Assembly: GCF_003347635.1 (NCBI RefSeq)
Contig: NZ_QDFY01000010.1
Coordinates: 1-64,000, forward strand
Origin: Sphingosinicella terrae
GTDB lineage: Bacteria > Pseudomonadota > Alphaproteobacteria > Sphingomonadales > Sphingomonadaceae
Length of the DNA: 64,000 nucleotides
Direction: 5' to 3'
A model generated the notes under the pieces. That model had not been told where the DNA came from. It made no database searches and saw only the letters and a list, made by a program, of their open reading frames with translations. Of the stretch, positions 1-9,113 are shown in pieces (the first letter of the stretch is position 1; each line of letters opens with the position of its first letter). Position numbers and translations under genes: made by a program.

Positions 1-144
1 ATCCAGCACCTCGCCGGCATGAAGGATTCCAAGACCATCGTCGCCATCAACAAGGACGAGGACGCGCCCATCTTCCAGGTCGCCGACATCGGCCTCGTCG
101 GTGACCTGTTCAAGATCGTCCCGGAGCTGACCGAAAAGCTCTGA
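1..144 (+). CDS. etfA: Electron transfer flavoprotein alpha subunit, C-terminal end (partial)
   Basis: Only the last 47 codons and the stop are in the window. They encode an [11 protein letters not shown] stretch followed by [19 protein letters not shown], and end in VPELTEKL. This is the FAD-binding C-terminal region conserved in ETF alpha subunits, where the flavin carries electrons from acyl-CoA dehydrogenases to ETF-ubiquinone oxidoreductase. The frame is open from base 1, so the start lies upstream; etfB would be expected upstream but cannot be seen. The family assignment rests on a short but very characteristic segment. Confidence 0.88.
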   Translation: MQHLAGMKDSKTIVAINKDEDAPIFQVADIGLVGDLFKIVPELTEKL

Positions 145-253
145 GCCGGCGCCTGGACGAACCTGTTCGAGGACCGGCCGGCCGTATGGCCTGAGGCCGC
201 TCCGCAAGCAAGGCGGTCCTGGATCCACGGCATTTCAGATCCGCCGGCTGCGC

Positions 254-1246
254 CTATTGCCTTTGGCCGTGCTGCAGCCTTTGCCGTTCGCGTTGCTGGG
301 TTTCGAACTCGACCCGCTGCGCATCCTGCTCAGCCTGTGCAGGGACGCCGAGCGCCTGTCGCAGGGCGTCTGGGACGAGCGAACGGTCATAAGGCTCCTG
401 CGTGGTCATGGCACCCGGAGGCGACCTGAACTGCGTGCCGAAGATCTGCGGTCTCTCTATCGCCTGGAGATAGCGGTCGAGGGCCGCCGCAGCGATCCAC
501 GTCGCGTCGGGGCGACCGCGCGCGACTGCGACCACCGCCAGGCTGTGGGCGAGCAGATAGTCGTCCGGTGACGCGCCATGCTGAAAGATGAAGGCGGCCT
601 GACGAAAATCTTCTCCGCTGGCGAGCTCTCCGGCATCCAGCAGTTCGCGGACTCGGGCACGCCGACGTCGGTCCTCCACAGAGACGACTGCCCAGTCGAT
701 CAGCACGGGATCGCGCCGGGCAGCTTGGTCGGCCGCATACAATTCGGCAATCTCGGCGTTGCTCGTCCATCGCTGGTCCACCGCGTGGGCGCCTCTTGGC
801 CACTCGAAGGCAACAATCTCCTCCGGACCCGCCCGGTACAGAGGGTATGGCGGGAGCGGCGCCCCGATGATCGAGAGCGTAATGGCGTCCGGTGCGATGA
901 GACGCAGGATGAACTCATCCGCACTCTCCCCGGAATCCTGCGGAACCGTGAGCTGCAACGTGTCGCCCGCTTCGACGGCGATGATCTGTTCCTCGATCAC
1001 CGGCCCCGAGGGGTCGGACAGCAACAGCCCGGATGACCCGCCCGACAGGCTAAAATGCTTGAGCCGCAGCCACCGCCCCGACCAAGCGCGGCCCTCTCGT
1101 ACGAGCTCGATGATAAGGAACGTTCGCCCTCCTGCCCGCATGGCCCAACGTCCTTCAAGCTCTGTGGAGGGGGCGGCCAGGAGGGGCGAGTGCGGCATTG
1201 CCGCCGCTAGCAGGATCAACAGGACTCGGATGATGGTCGCGATCAT
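254..1246 (-). CDS. Exported protein with a DUF6624-like C-terminal region
   Basis: About 330 residues beginning with a typical Sec signal peptide (charged start, hydrophobic LLILLAAAM, then a small-residue cleavage region). The N-terminal half is beta-rich with no recognised fold. The C-terminal half (roughly residues 180-310) has the pattern seen in DUF6624 proteins: a DRRRRARV stretch, an [14 protein letters not shown] segment and a final RPQIFGTQF. The role is unknown. I start at 1246 because GGAGGG at 1253-1258 is well spaced for it; an ATG two codons upstream (1252) is also possible. It is divergent from the DUF885 gene and faces the end of etfA. Confidence 0.7.
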   Translation of the reverse strand: MIATIIRVLLILLAAAMPHSPLLAAPSTELEGRWAMRAGGRTFLIIELVREGRAWSGRWLRLKHFSLSGGSSGLLLSDPSGPVIEEQIIAVEAGDTLQLTVPQDSGESADEFILRLIAPDAITLSIIGAPLPPYPLYRAGPEEIVAFEWPRGAHAVDQRWTSNAEIAELYAADQAARRDPVLIDWAVVSVEDRRRRARVRELLDAGELASGEDFRQAAFIFQHGASPDDYLLAHSLAVVAVARGRPDATWIAAAALDRYLQAIERPQIFGTQFRSPPGAMTTQEPYDRSLVPDALRQALGVPAQAEQDAQRVEFETQQRERQRLQHGQRQ

Positions 1247-1357
1247 CGCCATTCCCTCCGTCAGGGAACTCTCAGGGTGGTGGAATCGCCAAATCTGTCA
1301 ACGCACCCCGGTTTCCTTGCTTCTTGGGCGCCGCTAGACCCATCGACGGAGGATCCC

Positions 1358-2650
1358 ATGCCCGCCATTCTGAAGCTTATCGCTGCCGCCTTGCTCCTGG
1401 CAGGCTGCGCCACCGCCTCGGCCCAGCCCGATACCCTCGACGCCGCCGCCCGCGACTATGTCCGGCTGGTGCTGGAGGTCGGCGAGCGCGACGAGGGATT
1501 CATCGACGCCTATTACGGTCCGGCCGAGCTGCGAGACGCAGCGCGGGCGAGCCCTCGAACGCTCGACCGGCTGGCTGGCGACGCCGAGGCTCTGCAACGT
1601 CGGATCGCGGCCTTCGCGCCGACAGACCCGCTCGAGCTGCGCCGGCGCGATTTCCTGCTCGCGCAGCTCACCGCCGCGCGCACCCGGCTGCGGATGCTGA
1701 GCGGGGAGCGGCTCGGTTTCGTCGAGGAGGCGCAGGGCCTTTACGGCGTCACCCCCGAGCTGCGGCCGCTCGAAAGCTACGATCCGGTAATCGCCCGCAT
1801 CGACGCTTTGGTCCCGGGCGAGGGTGCGCTCGCGGATCGGGTCGAGGCCTTTCAGGCGCGTTTCGTCATTCCGGCCGATCGCCTCGATGCCGTCATGCGT
1901 GCGGCGATCGACGAATGCCGGCGGCGGACCGTGCGCCACATCGCCCTTCCGGAAAGCCAGAATTTCACGCTCGAGTTCGTGACCGGGCGCAGCTGGTCGG
2001 GCTACAATTGGTATCAGGGCGACTATCGCAGCCTCATCCAGGTCAATACCGATCTGCCCGTCCGCCTGAGCCGCGCCGTCGATCTCGGCTGTCACGAGGG
2101 CTATCCGGGGCATCATGCCTACAACGCCCTGCTCGAGGAGAAGCTGACCCGCGGGCGGGGCTGGATCGAGTTCAGCGTCTATCCGCTCTATTCGCCGCAA
2201 TCCTTCATCGCCGAGGGATCGGCCAATTACGGCATCGCGCTCGCCTTCCCCGGCGACGAGCGGCTCCGATTCGAGACATCCACTCTCTTTCCCCTCGCCG
2301 GCCTGTCGACGGAGGGCGCGGCCGAATATCTCGCGCTGCAGGAGGCGCTGGACGAACTTTCCGGCGCGCGCTTCACCATCGCGCGAGACTATCTGGAAGG
2401 CCGAATCGATCGTGCCGGCGCGATCTCGCTGCTCCAGCGCTACCAGCTCGTTTCGGCGGCTCGGGCGGGGCAGTCGCTCGACTTCATCGACCAGTATCGC
2501 GCCTACGTGATCAATTACGGGCTCGGACGGGATATGGTGGCGGCCCATGTCGAAGCGGCAGGGGCGGATCCTGCCGCGCGCTGGCAGGCGATGGAACGGC
2601 TCCTGTCGGAGCCGACCCTGCCTTCCGCTCTGCTGGGCGGTACCCATTGA
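1358..2650 (+). CDS. DUF885 family lipoprotein, putative metal-dependent peptidase
   Basis: 430 residues. The N-terminus is a lipoprotein signal with a LLAGC lipobox (Cys17), so the product is probably anchored in the cell envelope. The DUF885 hallmark HEGYPGHH lies at residues 246-253; it resembles zinc-metallopeptidase motifs and is followed by a helical C-terminal region with an EGSANYG segment. DUF885 proteins are usually around 550-600 residues, so this is a short member. The start at 1358 follows a GGAGG sequence; the open frame reaches further upstream but has no signal sequence there. The stop overlaps the start of the next gene (TGATG), which suggests translational coupling. Substrate unknown. 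Confidence 0.85.
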   Translation: MPAILKLIAAALLLAGCATASAQPDTLDAAARDYVRLVLEVGERDEGFIDAYYGPAELRDAARASPRTLDRLAGDAEALQRRIAAFAPTDPLELRRRDFLLAQLTAARTRLRMLSGERLGFVEEAQGLYGVTPELRPLESYDPVIARIDALVPGEGALADRVEAFQARFVIPADRLDAVMRAAIDECRRRTVRHIALPESQNFTLEFVTGRSWSGYNWYQGDYRSLIQVNTDLPVRLSRAVDLGCHEGYPGHHAYNALLEEKLTRGRGWIEFSVYPLYSPQSFIAEGSANYGIALAFPGDERLRFETSTLFPLAGLSTEGAAEYLALQEALDELSGARFTIARDYLEGRIDRAGAISLLQRYQLVSAARAGQSLDFIDQYRAYVINYGLGRDMVAAHVEAAGADPAARWQAMERLLSEPTLPSALLGGTH

Positions 2651-3651
2651 TGCGCTGCTTCTTCGACCCGCGGCAGCTCGAGCATGCGCCTGCGCAGGAG
2701 CTGCATAACGGCGCCTGGGTTCCCTATGGCGAGCATCCGGGGCGCCCGCGCTCGATGCTGGCCGCGATCGGGCACGTGGAGCCGGCGCACGACCATGGCC
2801 GGGCGCCTTTGCTGAGCGTGCATCCGCAGCCTTATCTCGAATTCCTCGAAAGCGCCTACCGGGAATGGCAGGCGGCGGGCCGCACCGGTGATGCCAGTCC
2901 CTATGCGTGGCCGGTCGTACGTCGTCGGCCACTGATCCACGATCGGATCGACGCCAAGCTCGGCCTGTATAGCTTCGATGCGACGAGCCCCATCGCCGCC
3001 GGCACCTGGGACAGCGTCTATTGGAGCGCGCAGACGGCACTTTCGGGGCTCGACGCCGTGCTGGCCGGGGAGAATGCCGCCTTCGCCCTGTGCCGCCCGC
3101 CGGGGCATCATTGCGGAGCCGATTATCTGGGCGGCTATTGCTATCTCAACAATGCCGCCATCGCCGCGGAGACCGCGGTCCGCGCCGGCCGTCGGGTCGC
3201 GATCCTGGACGTCGACTATCACCATGGCAACGGCACCCAGGACATATTCTATGCGCGCGGCGACGTGCTGTTCGTTTCCATCCACGCCGATCCCCGGACC
3301 GATTATCCTTATTATTGGGGGCATTCGGACGAGACCGGCGAGGCCGAAGGCGAGGGCGCCAATCTCAATCTGCCGCTGCCGCGCGGCGCCGCAGCGGCGG
3401 ATTATCTGCCCGCGCTCGAAGAGGCGCTCGGCCGGGTCTCCGTCTTCGGTCCCGATCTTCTCGTCCTGAGCTTCGGCGCCGATACCTTTTCGGGGGACCC
3501 GATCTCGCATTTCCGCCTCGAGCGCGGCGATTATCCTGGCCTGGCCCGCCGGATCGCCTCGCTTGGCGTCCCGACCCTGGTGGTGATGGAGGGCGGCTAT
3601 GCGGTGGATGCGCTGGGCGATAACGTCGCCGCCTTCCTCTCGGGTTTTTGA
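2650..3651 (+). CDS. Class II histone deacetylase / acetylpolyamine amidohydrolase family protein
   Basis: 333 residues with the full arginase/deacetylase-fold signature. It contains RPPGHH (149-154) with the catalytic histidine pair, a zinc-binding DVDYHHGNGT segment (Asp189, His191), the third zinc ligand Asp278 in FGADTFSGDP, and a C-terminal EGGY motif. Bacterial members remove acetyl groups from acetylated polyamines or other small amides, because bacteria lack histones; the exact substrate cannot be read from sequence. No signal peptide, so it is cytoplasmic. Its ATG overlaps the stop of the DUF885 lipoprotein by one base, so the two form an operon. Confidence 0.92.
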   Translation: MRCFFDPRQLEHAPAQELHNGAWVPYGEHPGRPRSMLAAIGHVEPAHDHGRAPLLSVHPQPYLEFLESAYREWQAAGRTGDASPYAWPVVRRRPLIHDRIDAKLGLYSFDATSPIAAGTWDSVYWSAQTALSGLDAVLAGENAAFALCRPPGHHCGADYLGGYCYLNNAAIAAETAVRAGRRVAILDVDYHHGNGTQDIFYARGDVLFVSIHADPRTDYPYYWGHSDETGEAEGEGANLNLPLPRGAAAADYLPALEEALGRVSVFGPDLLVLSFGADTFSGDPISHFRLERGDYPGLARRIASLGVPTLVVMEGGYAVDALGDNVAAFLSGF

Positions 3652-3761
3652 AGACGCTGAAGCGAAGCGCGCCGGAACCCGCGGCGGCAGCCGATCGTAG
3701 CGCCTGGCAGCGCCCGGCCGCGCTTCCGCCCTCTCCGTTTAGCCGCTAGGGTCTTCGCCCG

Positions 3762-4679
3762 ATGGATATCTACCTGCCGATCGCCGGGCTCTCCGTGAAT
3801 GCGCTGGTGATCATCGGCCTCGGCGGCCTGGTCGGGTTGCTGACCGGCATGGTCGGCGTCGGCGGCGGCTTCCTCACCACCCCTATCCTGATCTTCTACG
3901 GAATACCGCCGGCGGTCGCCGTTGCCTCGGCGACCACCCAGATCACCGGCACCAGCATCTCCGGTGTGCTCGCCCATCGCCGCCGGCGCGGCGTCGACAT
4001 GCGGATGGGCGCCGTGATCATCGTCGGCGGCGTCATCGGATCGATCACGGGCGGCCTGCTCTTCCGTCTCCTCCAGGATTCGGGCCAGATCGATACCGTC
4101 ATCTCCTTGCTGTACGTGCTCCTGCTCGGAAGCATTGGATTCATGATGGCCAAGGAATCGGCGACCGCGCTCGACATCCTCAAGCCGTCAAGGCGGAATG
4201 CCGACCGGCCCGCGCGCCGCCACAATCCGCTCATTGCGGCCTTGCCGATGCGGTGGCGCTTCTACCGTTCCGGACTGTACATCTCGCCTCTGGCCCCTCT
4301 CGGGCTCGGCTTCGTCTCGGGGCTGCTCACCGTGCTGCTCGGCATCGGCGGCGGCTTCATCATGGTGCCCGCGATGATCTATCTGCTCGGCATGTCGGCC
4401 CAGGTCGTGGTCGGCACTTCGCTGCTGCAGATCCTGTTCGTCACCGCAGTCACCACCTTGGTCCACGCGACAACGACCCGTTCCGTCGACATCGTCCTGG
4501 CCGGCCTGCTGCTCATCGGCTCGGTGATCGGAGCCCAATATGGCGCCCGTTTCGCCCAGACGATGAAGCCGGAGCTCCTGAGGATGATTCTGGCTATCGT
4601 CGTACTCGGCGTCGCCTTCCGCATGGCGCTGCAGCTTGGCTGGCGTCCGGAAGAGATCTACACGGTGCAGATGCTGTGA
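3762..4679 (+). CDS. TauE/SafE family anion exporter
   Basis: 305 residues, almost entirely hydrophobic, with about eight predicted membrane segments in two repeats. Each repeat opens with the family's glycine-rich pattern (VGLLTGMVGVGGGFLTTP near residue 30 and SGLLTVLLGIGGGFIMVP near residue 190). The family exports sulfite, sulfoacetate or related organosulfur anions; the substrate here is unassigned. A basic cytoplasmic linker (about 145-165) joins the halves. The stop overlaps the GTG start of the TIGR02186 gene, a pairing common in alphaproteobacteria, so both proteins probably work together. Confidence 0.92.
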   Translation: MDIYLPIAGLSVNALVIIGLGGLVGLLTGMVGVGGGFLTTPILIFYGIPPAVAVASATTQITGTSISGVLAHRRRRGVDMRMGAVIIVGGVIGSITGGLLFRLLQDSGQIDTVISLLYVLLLGSIGFMMAKESATALDILKPSRRNADRPARRHNPLIAALPMRWRFYRSGLYISPLAPLGLGFVSGLLTVLLGIGGGFIMVPAMIYLLGMSAQVVVGTSLLQILFVTAVTTLVHATTTRSVDIVLAGLLLIGSVIGAQYGARFAQTMKPELLRMILAIVVLGVAFRMALQLGWRPEEIYTVQML

Positions 4680-5449
4680 GGGCTTCGCTGCGCGCGCTTG
4701 GTCTCGCGGTAGCGGCGCCGCTCCTCCTCGCACAGGCCGAGCCGCGCCTCGTGCCGGATGTCTCCGACCGCAATATCGAGATACGCTACAGCTTCGCGGG
4801 CGCGGAGCTGCTCCTGTTCGGCGCCATCATCTATCCCGGCGGGCGGCCGCCGGAGCCGGGGAGCACCGACATCGCGGTGGTGCTCAAGGGGCCGCTCGAG
4901 CCGATCGTCGTGCGCGAGAAGCAGAAGGTCGCGGGCATCTGGATGAACGTCGGGCGGGTGCGGTTCCGCTCGGCACCGTCCTTTTACGCGGTCGCGTCCT
5001 CGCGCCCGCTCCCGCAGCTGATCGACGAGCGTACCGCCGCCATCTACGAGCTCGGCCTCGACAATCTTCAGCTCTCGCCCGGTGGGGGCACCTCCGCCGG
5101 CACGTTGCGCCGGTTCGAGCAGGGGCTCCTCGATCTGAGGGCGCGCCATCAGCTTTATGCCGAATATCCCCGCGGCGTCGAAATCAGCGAAGGCGTGCTC
5201 TATCGTGCCCGGATCAGTATCCCGGCCCGGGTCCCCGTCGGTACCTATACGGCGGAGACCTTCCTGATCCGCGACGGCCGCGTGATTGCCGGCGCCGCCC
5301 GCGAAATCCGGATCGAGAAGCTCGGTTTCGAGCGGTTCGTCGCCGAAGCAGCCGAACGATGGTCGGTCGCCTACGGCGTCAGCGCGGTGGCGCTGTCGCT
5401 CCTCCTCGGCTGGGGTGCCAGCAGCCTCTTCCAGCGACGTTACGGTTGA
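4676..5449 (+). CDS. TIGR02186 family membrane-associated protein
   Basis: 257 residues starting at a GTG that overlaps the TauE/SafE stop codon. A signal peptide (ASLRALGLAVAAPLLLAQA) is followed by a periplasmic domain of about 200 residues and a single C-terminal membrane helix near residues 228-250, ending in RRYG. The segment IEIRYSFAGAELLLFGAI and the middle REKQKVAGIWMN are typical of TIGR02186, a family almost always found beside TauE/SafE exporters. The function is unknown; from topology and neighbour I infer an accessory role in anion export. The frame is open far upstream, but that part is antisense-like sequence inside the neighbouring gene. Confidence 0.85.
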   Translation: MRASLRALGLAVAAPLLLAQAEPRLVPDVSDRNIEIRYSFAGAELLLFGAIIYPGGRPPEPGSTDIAVVLKGPLEPIVVREKQKVAGIWMNVGRVRFRSAPSFYAVASSRPLPQLIDERTAAIYELGLDNLQLSPGGGTSAGTLRRFEQGLLDLRARHQLYAEYPRGVEISEGVLYRARISIPARVPVGTYTAETFLIRDGRVIAGAAREIRIEKLGFERFVAEAAERWSVAYGVSAVALSLLLGWGASSLFQRRYG

Positions 5450-5563
5450 ATCTGCTTGTCCTCGGCGCTGGCCGCGCCGCCGAGTCACGAGTCTCGTCTA
5501 AGTCACTTGCAAATCACTTGTTTACCCGATCGGGCTAAGGCGCTCTTCTGAAAAGTATCAGGG

Positions 5564-7264
5564 GTGATGCCGATGGCCGACGCGATGAACATCCACAGCT
5601 TTCCGATGTCGGGACAGGATCAGGACCTCGGGCAGCGCTCCGCGCCGCCGCGCAAGCTTGTCGCGAAGCATGAAACGATCGGTCAGGTCGTCGAGATTTC
5701 AGGCAGCGGCGCCAGCGTCGAGATCGCCGGCCGCCGCCTGACCGAGCTGGCTGGCGACGCGGACCCCAGCGTCGCCATGTCGGGGCAGGTCGGCAGCCAG
5801 ATCAAGATCGATTCGGGGCGGCGCTGGTTGCTCGCCAACGTCCGCAAGCTCAAGGTTGCCGACGCCGAGGCCGGCGTCGTCGTGGCGGAGATCGACTTCC
5901 TGGGCGAGGGCGACGAGGATTCGGCCACCGGCAAGCTGATCAACTTCAAGCGCGGCATCACCGCCTATCCCATTCCGGGCAGCAAGGTCTTCCCGGTGAC
6001 GGCTTCCGATCTCAAGCAGATGTTCGCCGCGGACGAGCGCGCCCACGTCGAGATCGGCACCGTCTATCCGACCAAGGACGTCCGCGCGGCGCTCTATGTC
6101 GATGCGTTCCTCGGCAAGCATTTTGCCCTGCTCGGCTCGACCGGCACCGGCAAGTCGACCGCCACCGCCTTGATCATGCACCGTATCTGCGATCAGTCGC
6201 CTGAGGGGCATATCGTCATGATCGATCCGCACGGCGAATATTCCGCCGCGTTCAAGGGGCATGGCGAGCTGTTCAACGTCGACAATCTCGCCATGCCCTA
6301 CTGGCTGATGAACTTCGAAGAGCATTGCGAGGTATTCGTCACCTCCTCCGGCGCCGATCGTCAGCGTGACATGGACATCCTCGCCAAGTGCTTGCTCCAG
6401 GCCCGGGGCAAGAATCGCGCCGCCGAGGGATTGAGCAAGCTCACCGTCGATTCGCCGATTCCCTACACGCTTTCGGATCTTACCAACGCGATCACCCACG
6501 AAATGGGCCTGCTCAACAAGGCGACCGACACCGCACCGTTCATGCGGCTCAAGGGCAAGATCGACGAACTGAAGTCGGATCCGCGCTACCAGTTCATGTT
6601 CTCGGGCATGCTCGTCGCCGATTCGATGGGTGCATTCATCAGCCGGATCTTCCGACTTCCCGCGAAGGGAAAGCCGATCTCCATCATCGATGTATCGGGC
6701 GTGCCGTCCGATATCGTGTCGGTCGTCGTGGCGGTGCTGTCACGCCTGGTCTTCGACTATGCCATTTGGTCGCGTAGCGAGGTTCAGCGCCCCGTCCTTC
6801 TGGTCTGCGAAGAGGCGCACCGCTATGTTCCCGCCGACAAGACCGGCGGCGGCCAGGCCGTCCGCAAGGTTCTGGAGCGGATCGCCAAGGAGGGCCGCAA
6901 ATACGGCGTCTCCCTCGGCCTGATCACTCAGCGTCCTTCCGACCTCGCGGAAGGCGTGCTTTCCCAGTGCGGCACGATCATCGCGATGCGTCTCAACAAC
7001 GATCGCGACCAGGCATTCGTCAAGAGCGCCATGCCGGAGGGCGCGCGTGGCTTCCTCGACGTCATCCCGGCGCTTCGCAACCGCGAGTGCATCGTCTGCG
7101 GCGAAGGCGTGTCGATCCCGATCCGGGTCGCCTTCGACGACCTCGAGCGCGACCGCCGTCCTGCCTCTTCCGACCCGCTCTTCTCGGAGCTGTGGCGCCA
7201 CAGCGGCGACGAGGATGCGATGGTCACCCGCGTCGTCAAGCGGTGGCGGGCGCAGGGGCGCTAA
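5564..7264 (+). CDS. HerA-like ATPase with DUF87 domain
   Basis: 566 residues. An N-terminal beta-barrel region of the HAS-barrel type (about 35-110) precedes a HerA/FtsK-like motor domain with Walker A GSTGTGKST (191-199), Walker B-like LLVCEEAHRYVP and a C-terminal arginine-finger region around GLITQRPSDLAEGVLSQCGT. HerA-type hexameric ATPases move along DNA and in archaea work with the NurA nuclease; no nurA-like gene is visible here, so the partner is unknown. GTG at 5564, ATG at 5567 and ATG at 5573 are alternative starts. It stands alone between the TIGR02186 gene and a convergent peptidase gene. Confidence 0.88.
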   Translation: MMPMADAMNIHSFPMSGQDQDLGQRSAPPRKLVAKHETIGQVVEISGSGASVEIAGRRLTELAGDADPSVAMSGQVGSQIKIDSGRRWLLANVRKLKVADAEAGVVVAEIDFLGEGDEDSATGKLINFKRGITAYPIPGSKVFPVTASDLKQMFAADERAHVEIGTVYPTKDVRAALYVDAFLGKHFALLGSTGTGKSTATALIMHRICDQSPEGHIVMIDPHGEYSAAFKGHGELFNVDNLAMPYWLMNFEEHCEVFVTSSGADRQRDMDILAKCLLQARGKNRAAEGLSKLTVDSPIPYTLSDLTNAITHEMGLLNKATDTAPFMRLKGKIDELKSDPRYQFMFSGMLVADSMGAFISRIFRLPAKGKPISIIDVSGVPSDIVSVVVAVLSRLVFDYAIWSRSEVQRPVLLVCEEAHRYVPADKTGGGQAVRKVLERIAKEGRKYGVSLGLITQRPSDLAEGVLSQCGTIIAMRLNNDRDQAFVKSAMPEGARGFLDVIPALRNRECIVCGEGVSIPIRVAFDDLERDRRPASSDPLFSELWRHSGDEDAMVTRVVKRWRAQGR

Positions 7265-7339
7265 AGGAACGGGCTAGGGGTCCCGCTACAGCATCACCCA
7301 TATGAATTTCTCCCGGCGCGAGCCGGGAGAAGCCTTGCT

Positions 7340-8893
7340 TCAGGACGTGGTCTGCTCGCCGGCGGAAGGGGCCGCGGCGGCCGCCTGCTGTTCCTGGGCC
7401 CTCGCCGCGCCCACCGGCGTCGACAGCAGGCCGCGCATCCGGCTTCGGAAGCTGGCGAGTTCGCTGCCCGACAGCTCGGCGCGGGCGCTGAACCGGACCG
7501 AGCGCGGGTTCACGTGCCGGCCGTTGCGGTACATCTCGTAGTGGAGATGCGGTCCCGTCGACAGGCCGGTCGAGCCGACATAGCCGATCACCTGACCGCG
7601 GCGGACCCGGCTGCCTGAGCTGACCGCGATACGGCTCATGTGGGAATAGGAGGTCGCGATGCCGCCAGCATGATCGAGTCGGACCTGACGGCCATAGCCG
7701 CCGGCCCAGCCGGCGCGGGTCACTCGGCCGTCCGCCGCGGCAAGGATCGGCGTGCCCGAGGCGGCGCGGAAGTCGATGCCGCGATGCATGCGCGAATAGC
7801 GCAGGATCGGGTGCATCCGCAGCCCGTAATTGGAGGTGATCCGGCCCGGTACCGGCTGCTGGAAGCTGCCGCTTTCCCGGCCCACGCCGGACGCTTCGAA
7901 CCATTGCGAGCGGCCGCCGCTCGTCCACTGCATCAGCCGCAGGTCGCGCCCGCTGGCCCGGTCCAGCCCGGCATAGAGCAATTGACCGCTCTCGGTCTCG
8001 CCGGTGGCGGCCCGGCGATGCTCGACGATGATGTCGAAGCGGTCATCGGAATTGAGGCCGGAGGGGACGCTGACCTGGGTGGTGAGCGCGCGGATATAGC
8101 TTTCGACGATGCGCGCCGGAACGCCGGCCGCGCGGGCGGACCGGTAAAGGCTGGCGCCGACGCGGCCTTGGATGCGTAGCGGCGTCTCGTCGACGGCGAT
8201 CGGAATGCGGGTGAGCACGAGGCTGCCGTCGACCCGATTGACCTCGACCCGAAGATCGAAGCGGGCTCGGAAGGCCAGTCTGTCGAGCGGCCGGGCGACG
8301 CGCCGGTTCGGCCGCCGGCCGAGAGTGAGATCCATCACTGTGCCGGGACGGATATCCTCGATTGGCAGGGCCTCCCCGATCAGGGTGGCGACGCGGTCGG
8401 CCTCGGTGCTGCCGACGCCGGCCCGCTCCAGCATCCGGGCGAGGCCATCGCCGCGGCCAAGCGTCGCCCGCAGATCGAGGATCGGACGCTCCGGCGTGTC
8501 CGTGAGCGGCTGCACGAGTTCGGTCGGCGCCATCCGGCGGCCGGTGTCGGCGCCGAAGGCAAGCGGCGCGATCGAAAGCGCGCGGGTTTCCTCGAACTGC
8601 GCTTCCGGCATCGGCGGCGGCGCTTCGCCGACGAGTGGCGTCAAGTTGGGCGCCAGCGACCAGGCTGCGTAGCAGAGGCCGGCACAGGTGGCGAGGCCGC
8701 GAAACCAGTCGCGCGAGCCGATGCGCTGGCCGAGGTCGACGACGAGGTCCAGCTCGTCGAGACGAGCAGCCAATCCCTTGGTCTTGCTGCCGAATGTCGG
8801 ACGCGCCGTCGCCGCACGAAGGTTGCGGCCGTCGATTGCGAGCGCGGCCGTGCCGCTGCCCGGCCCGTTGCCGAAATCGTTAAACTGATACAA
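7340..8893 (-). CDS. M23 family metallopeptidase (LytM domain), membrane anchored
   Basis: About 517 residues. One hydrophobic segment near residue 60 (FRGLATCAGLCYAAWSLAP) anchors it, followed by a long periplasmic region and a C-terminal LytM/peptidase M23 domain. The zinc signature is complete: HRGIDF supplies the first His and Asp, SYSHM and HLHYE the others. Such enzymes cut peptide cross-links in peptidoglycan or help activate amidases. The start is uncertain. A TTG at 8893 gives an N-terminus (LYQFNDFGNG...SGTAAL) like family members; a GTG at 8929 is also in frame; no ATG is nearby. The Ala/Gln-rich tail looks unstructured. Confidence 0.82.
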   Translation of the reverse strand: MYQFNDFGNGPGSGTAALAIDGRNLRAATARPTFGSKTKGLAARLDELDLVVDLGQRIGSRDWFRGLATCAGLCYAAWSLAPNLTPLVGEAPPPMPEAQFEETRALSIAPLAFGADTGRRMAPTELVQPLTDTPERPILDLRATLGRGDGLARMLERAGVGSTEADRVATLIGEALPIEDIRPGTVMDLTLGRRPNRRVARPLDRLAFRARFDLRVEVNRVDGSLVLTRIPIAVDETPLRIQGRVGASLYRSARAAGVPARIVESYIRALTTQVSVPSGLNSDDRFDIIVEHRRAATGETESGQLLYAGLDRASGRDLRLMQWTSGGRSQWFEASGVGRESGSFQQPVPGRITSNYGLRMHPILRYSRMHRGIDFRAASGTPILAAADGRVTRAGWAGGYGRQVRLDHAGGIATSYSHMSRIAVSSGSRVRRGQVIGYVGSTGLSTGPHLHYEMYRNGRHVNPRSVRFSARAELSGSELASFRSRMRGLLSTPVGAARAQEQQAAAAAPSAGEQTTS

Positions 8894-9113
8894 GGCCGGT
8901 ATGTCCCCGCGCGCCCGTTGAACCCCCACCGCGCACCCCGCTCGGCAGGTCCCAGAGGTGTGAAGAAAAGAGGTTAAAGTCAAATTACCTCGGGCGCTGA
9001 CGGCGGACCGTTGCGACGAAGCGAAGTAGCCGGCCGACGAGCGGAGCAGCGATGGGCAAACGGCGGAAATGGTTGCGAATTGCCGGCGGTGCGCCGATCT
9101 AGGGGGAGCTGTC

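Noticed and set aside
1334-3040. Long open frame on the minus strand opposite the DUF885 and deacetylase genes
   Set aside because: Arg/Gly-rich composition and no ribosome site; the plus-strand genes in the same DNA have clear family motifs. High GC produces such antisense frames.
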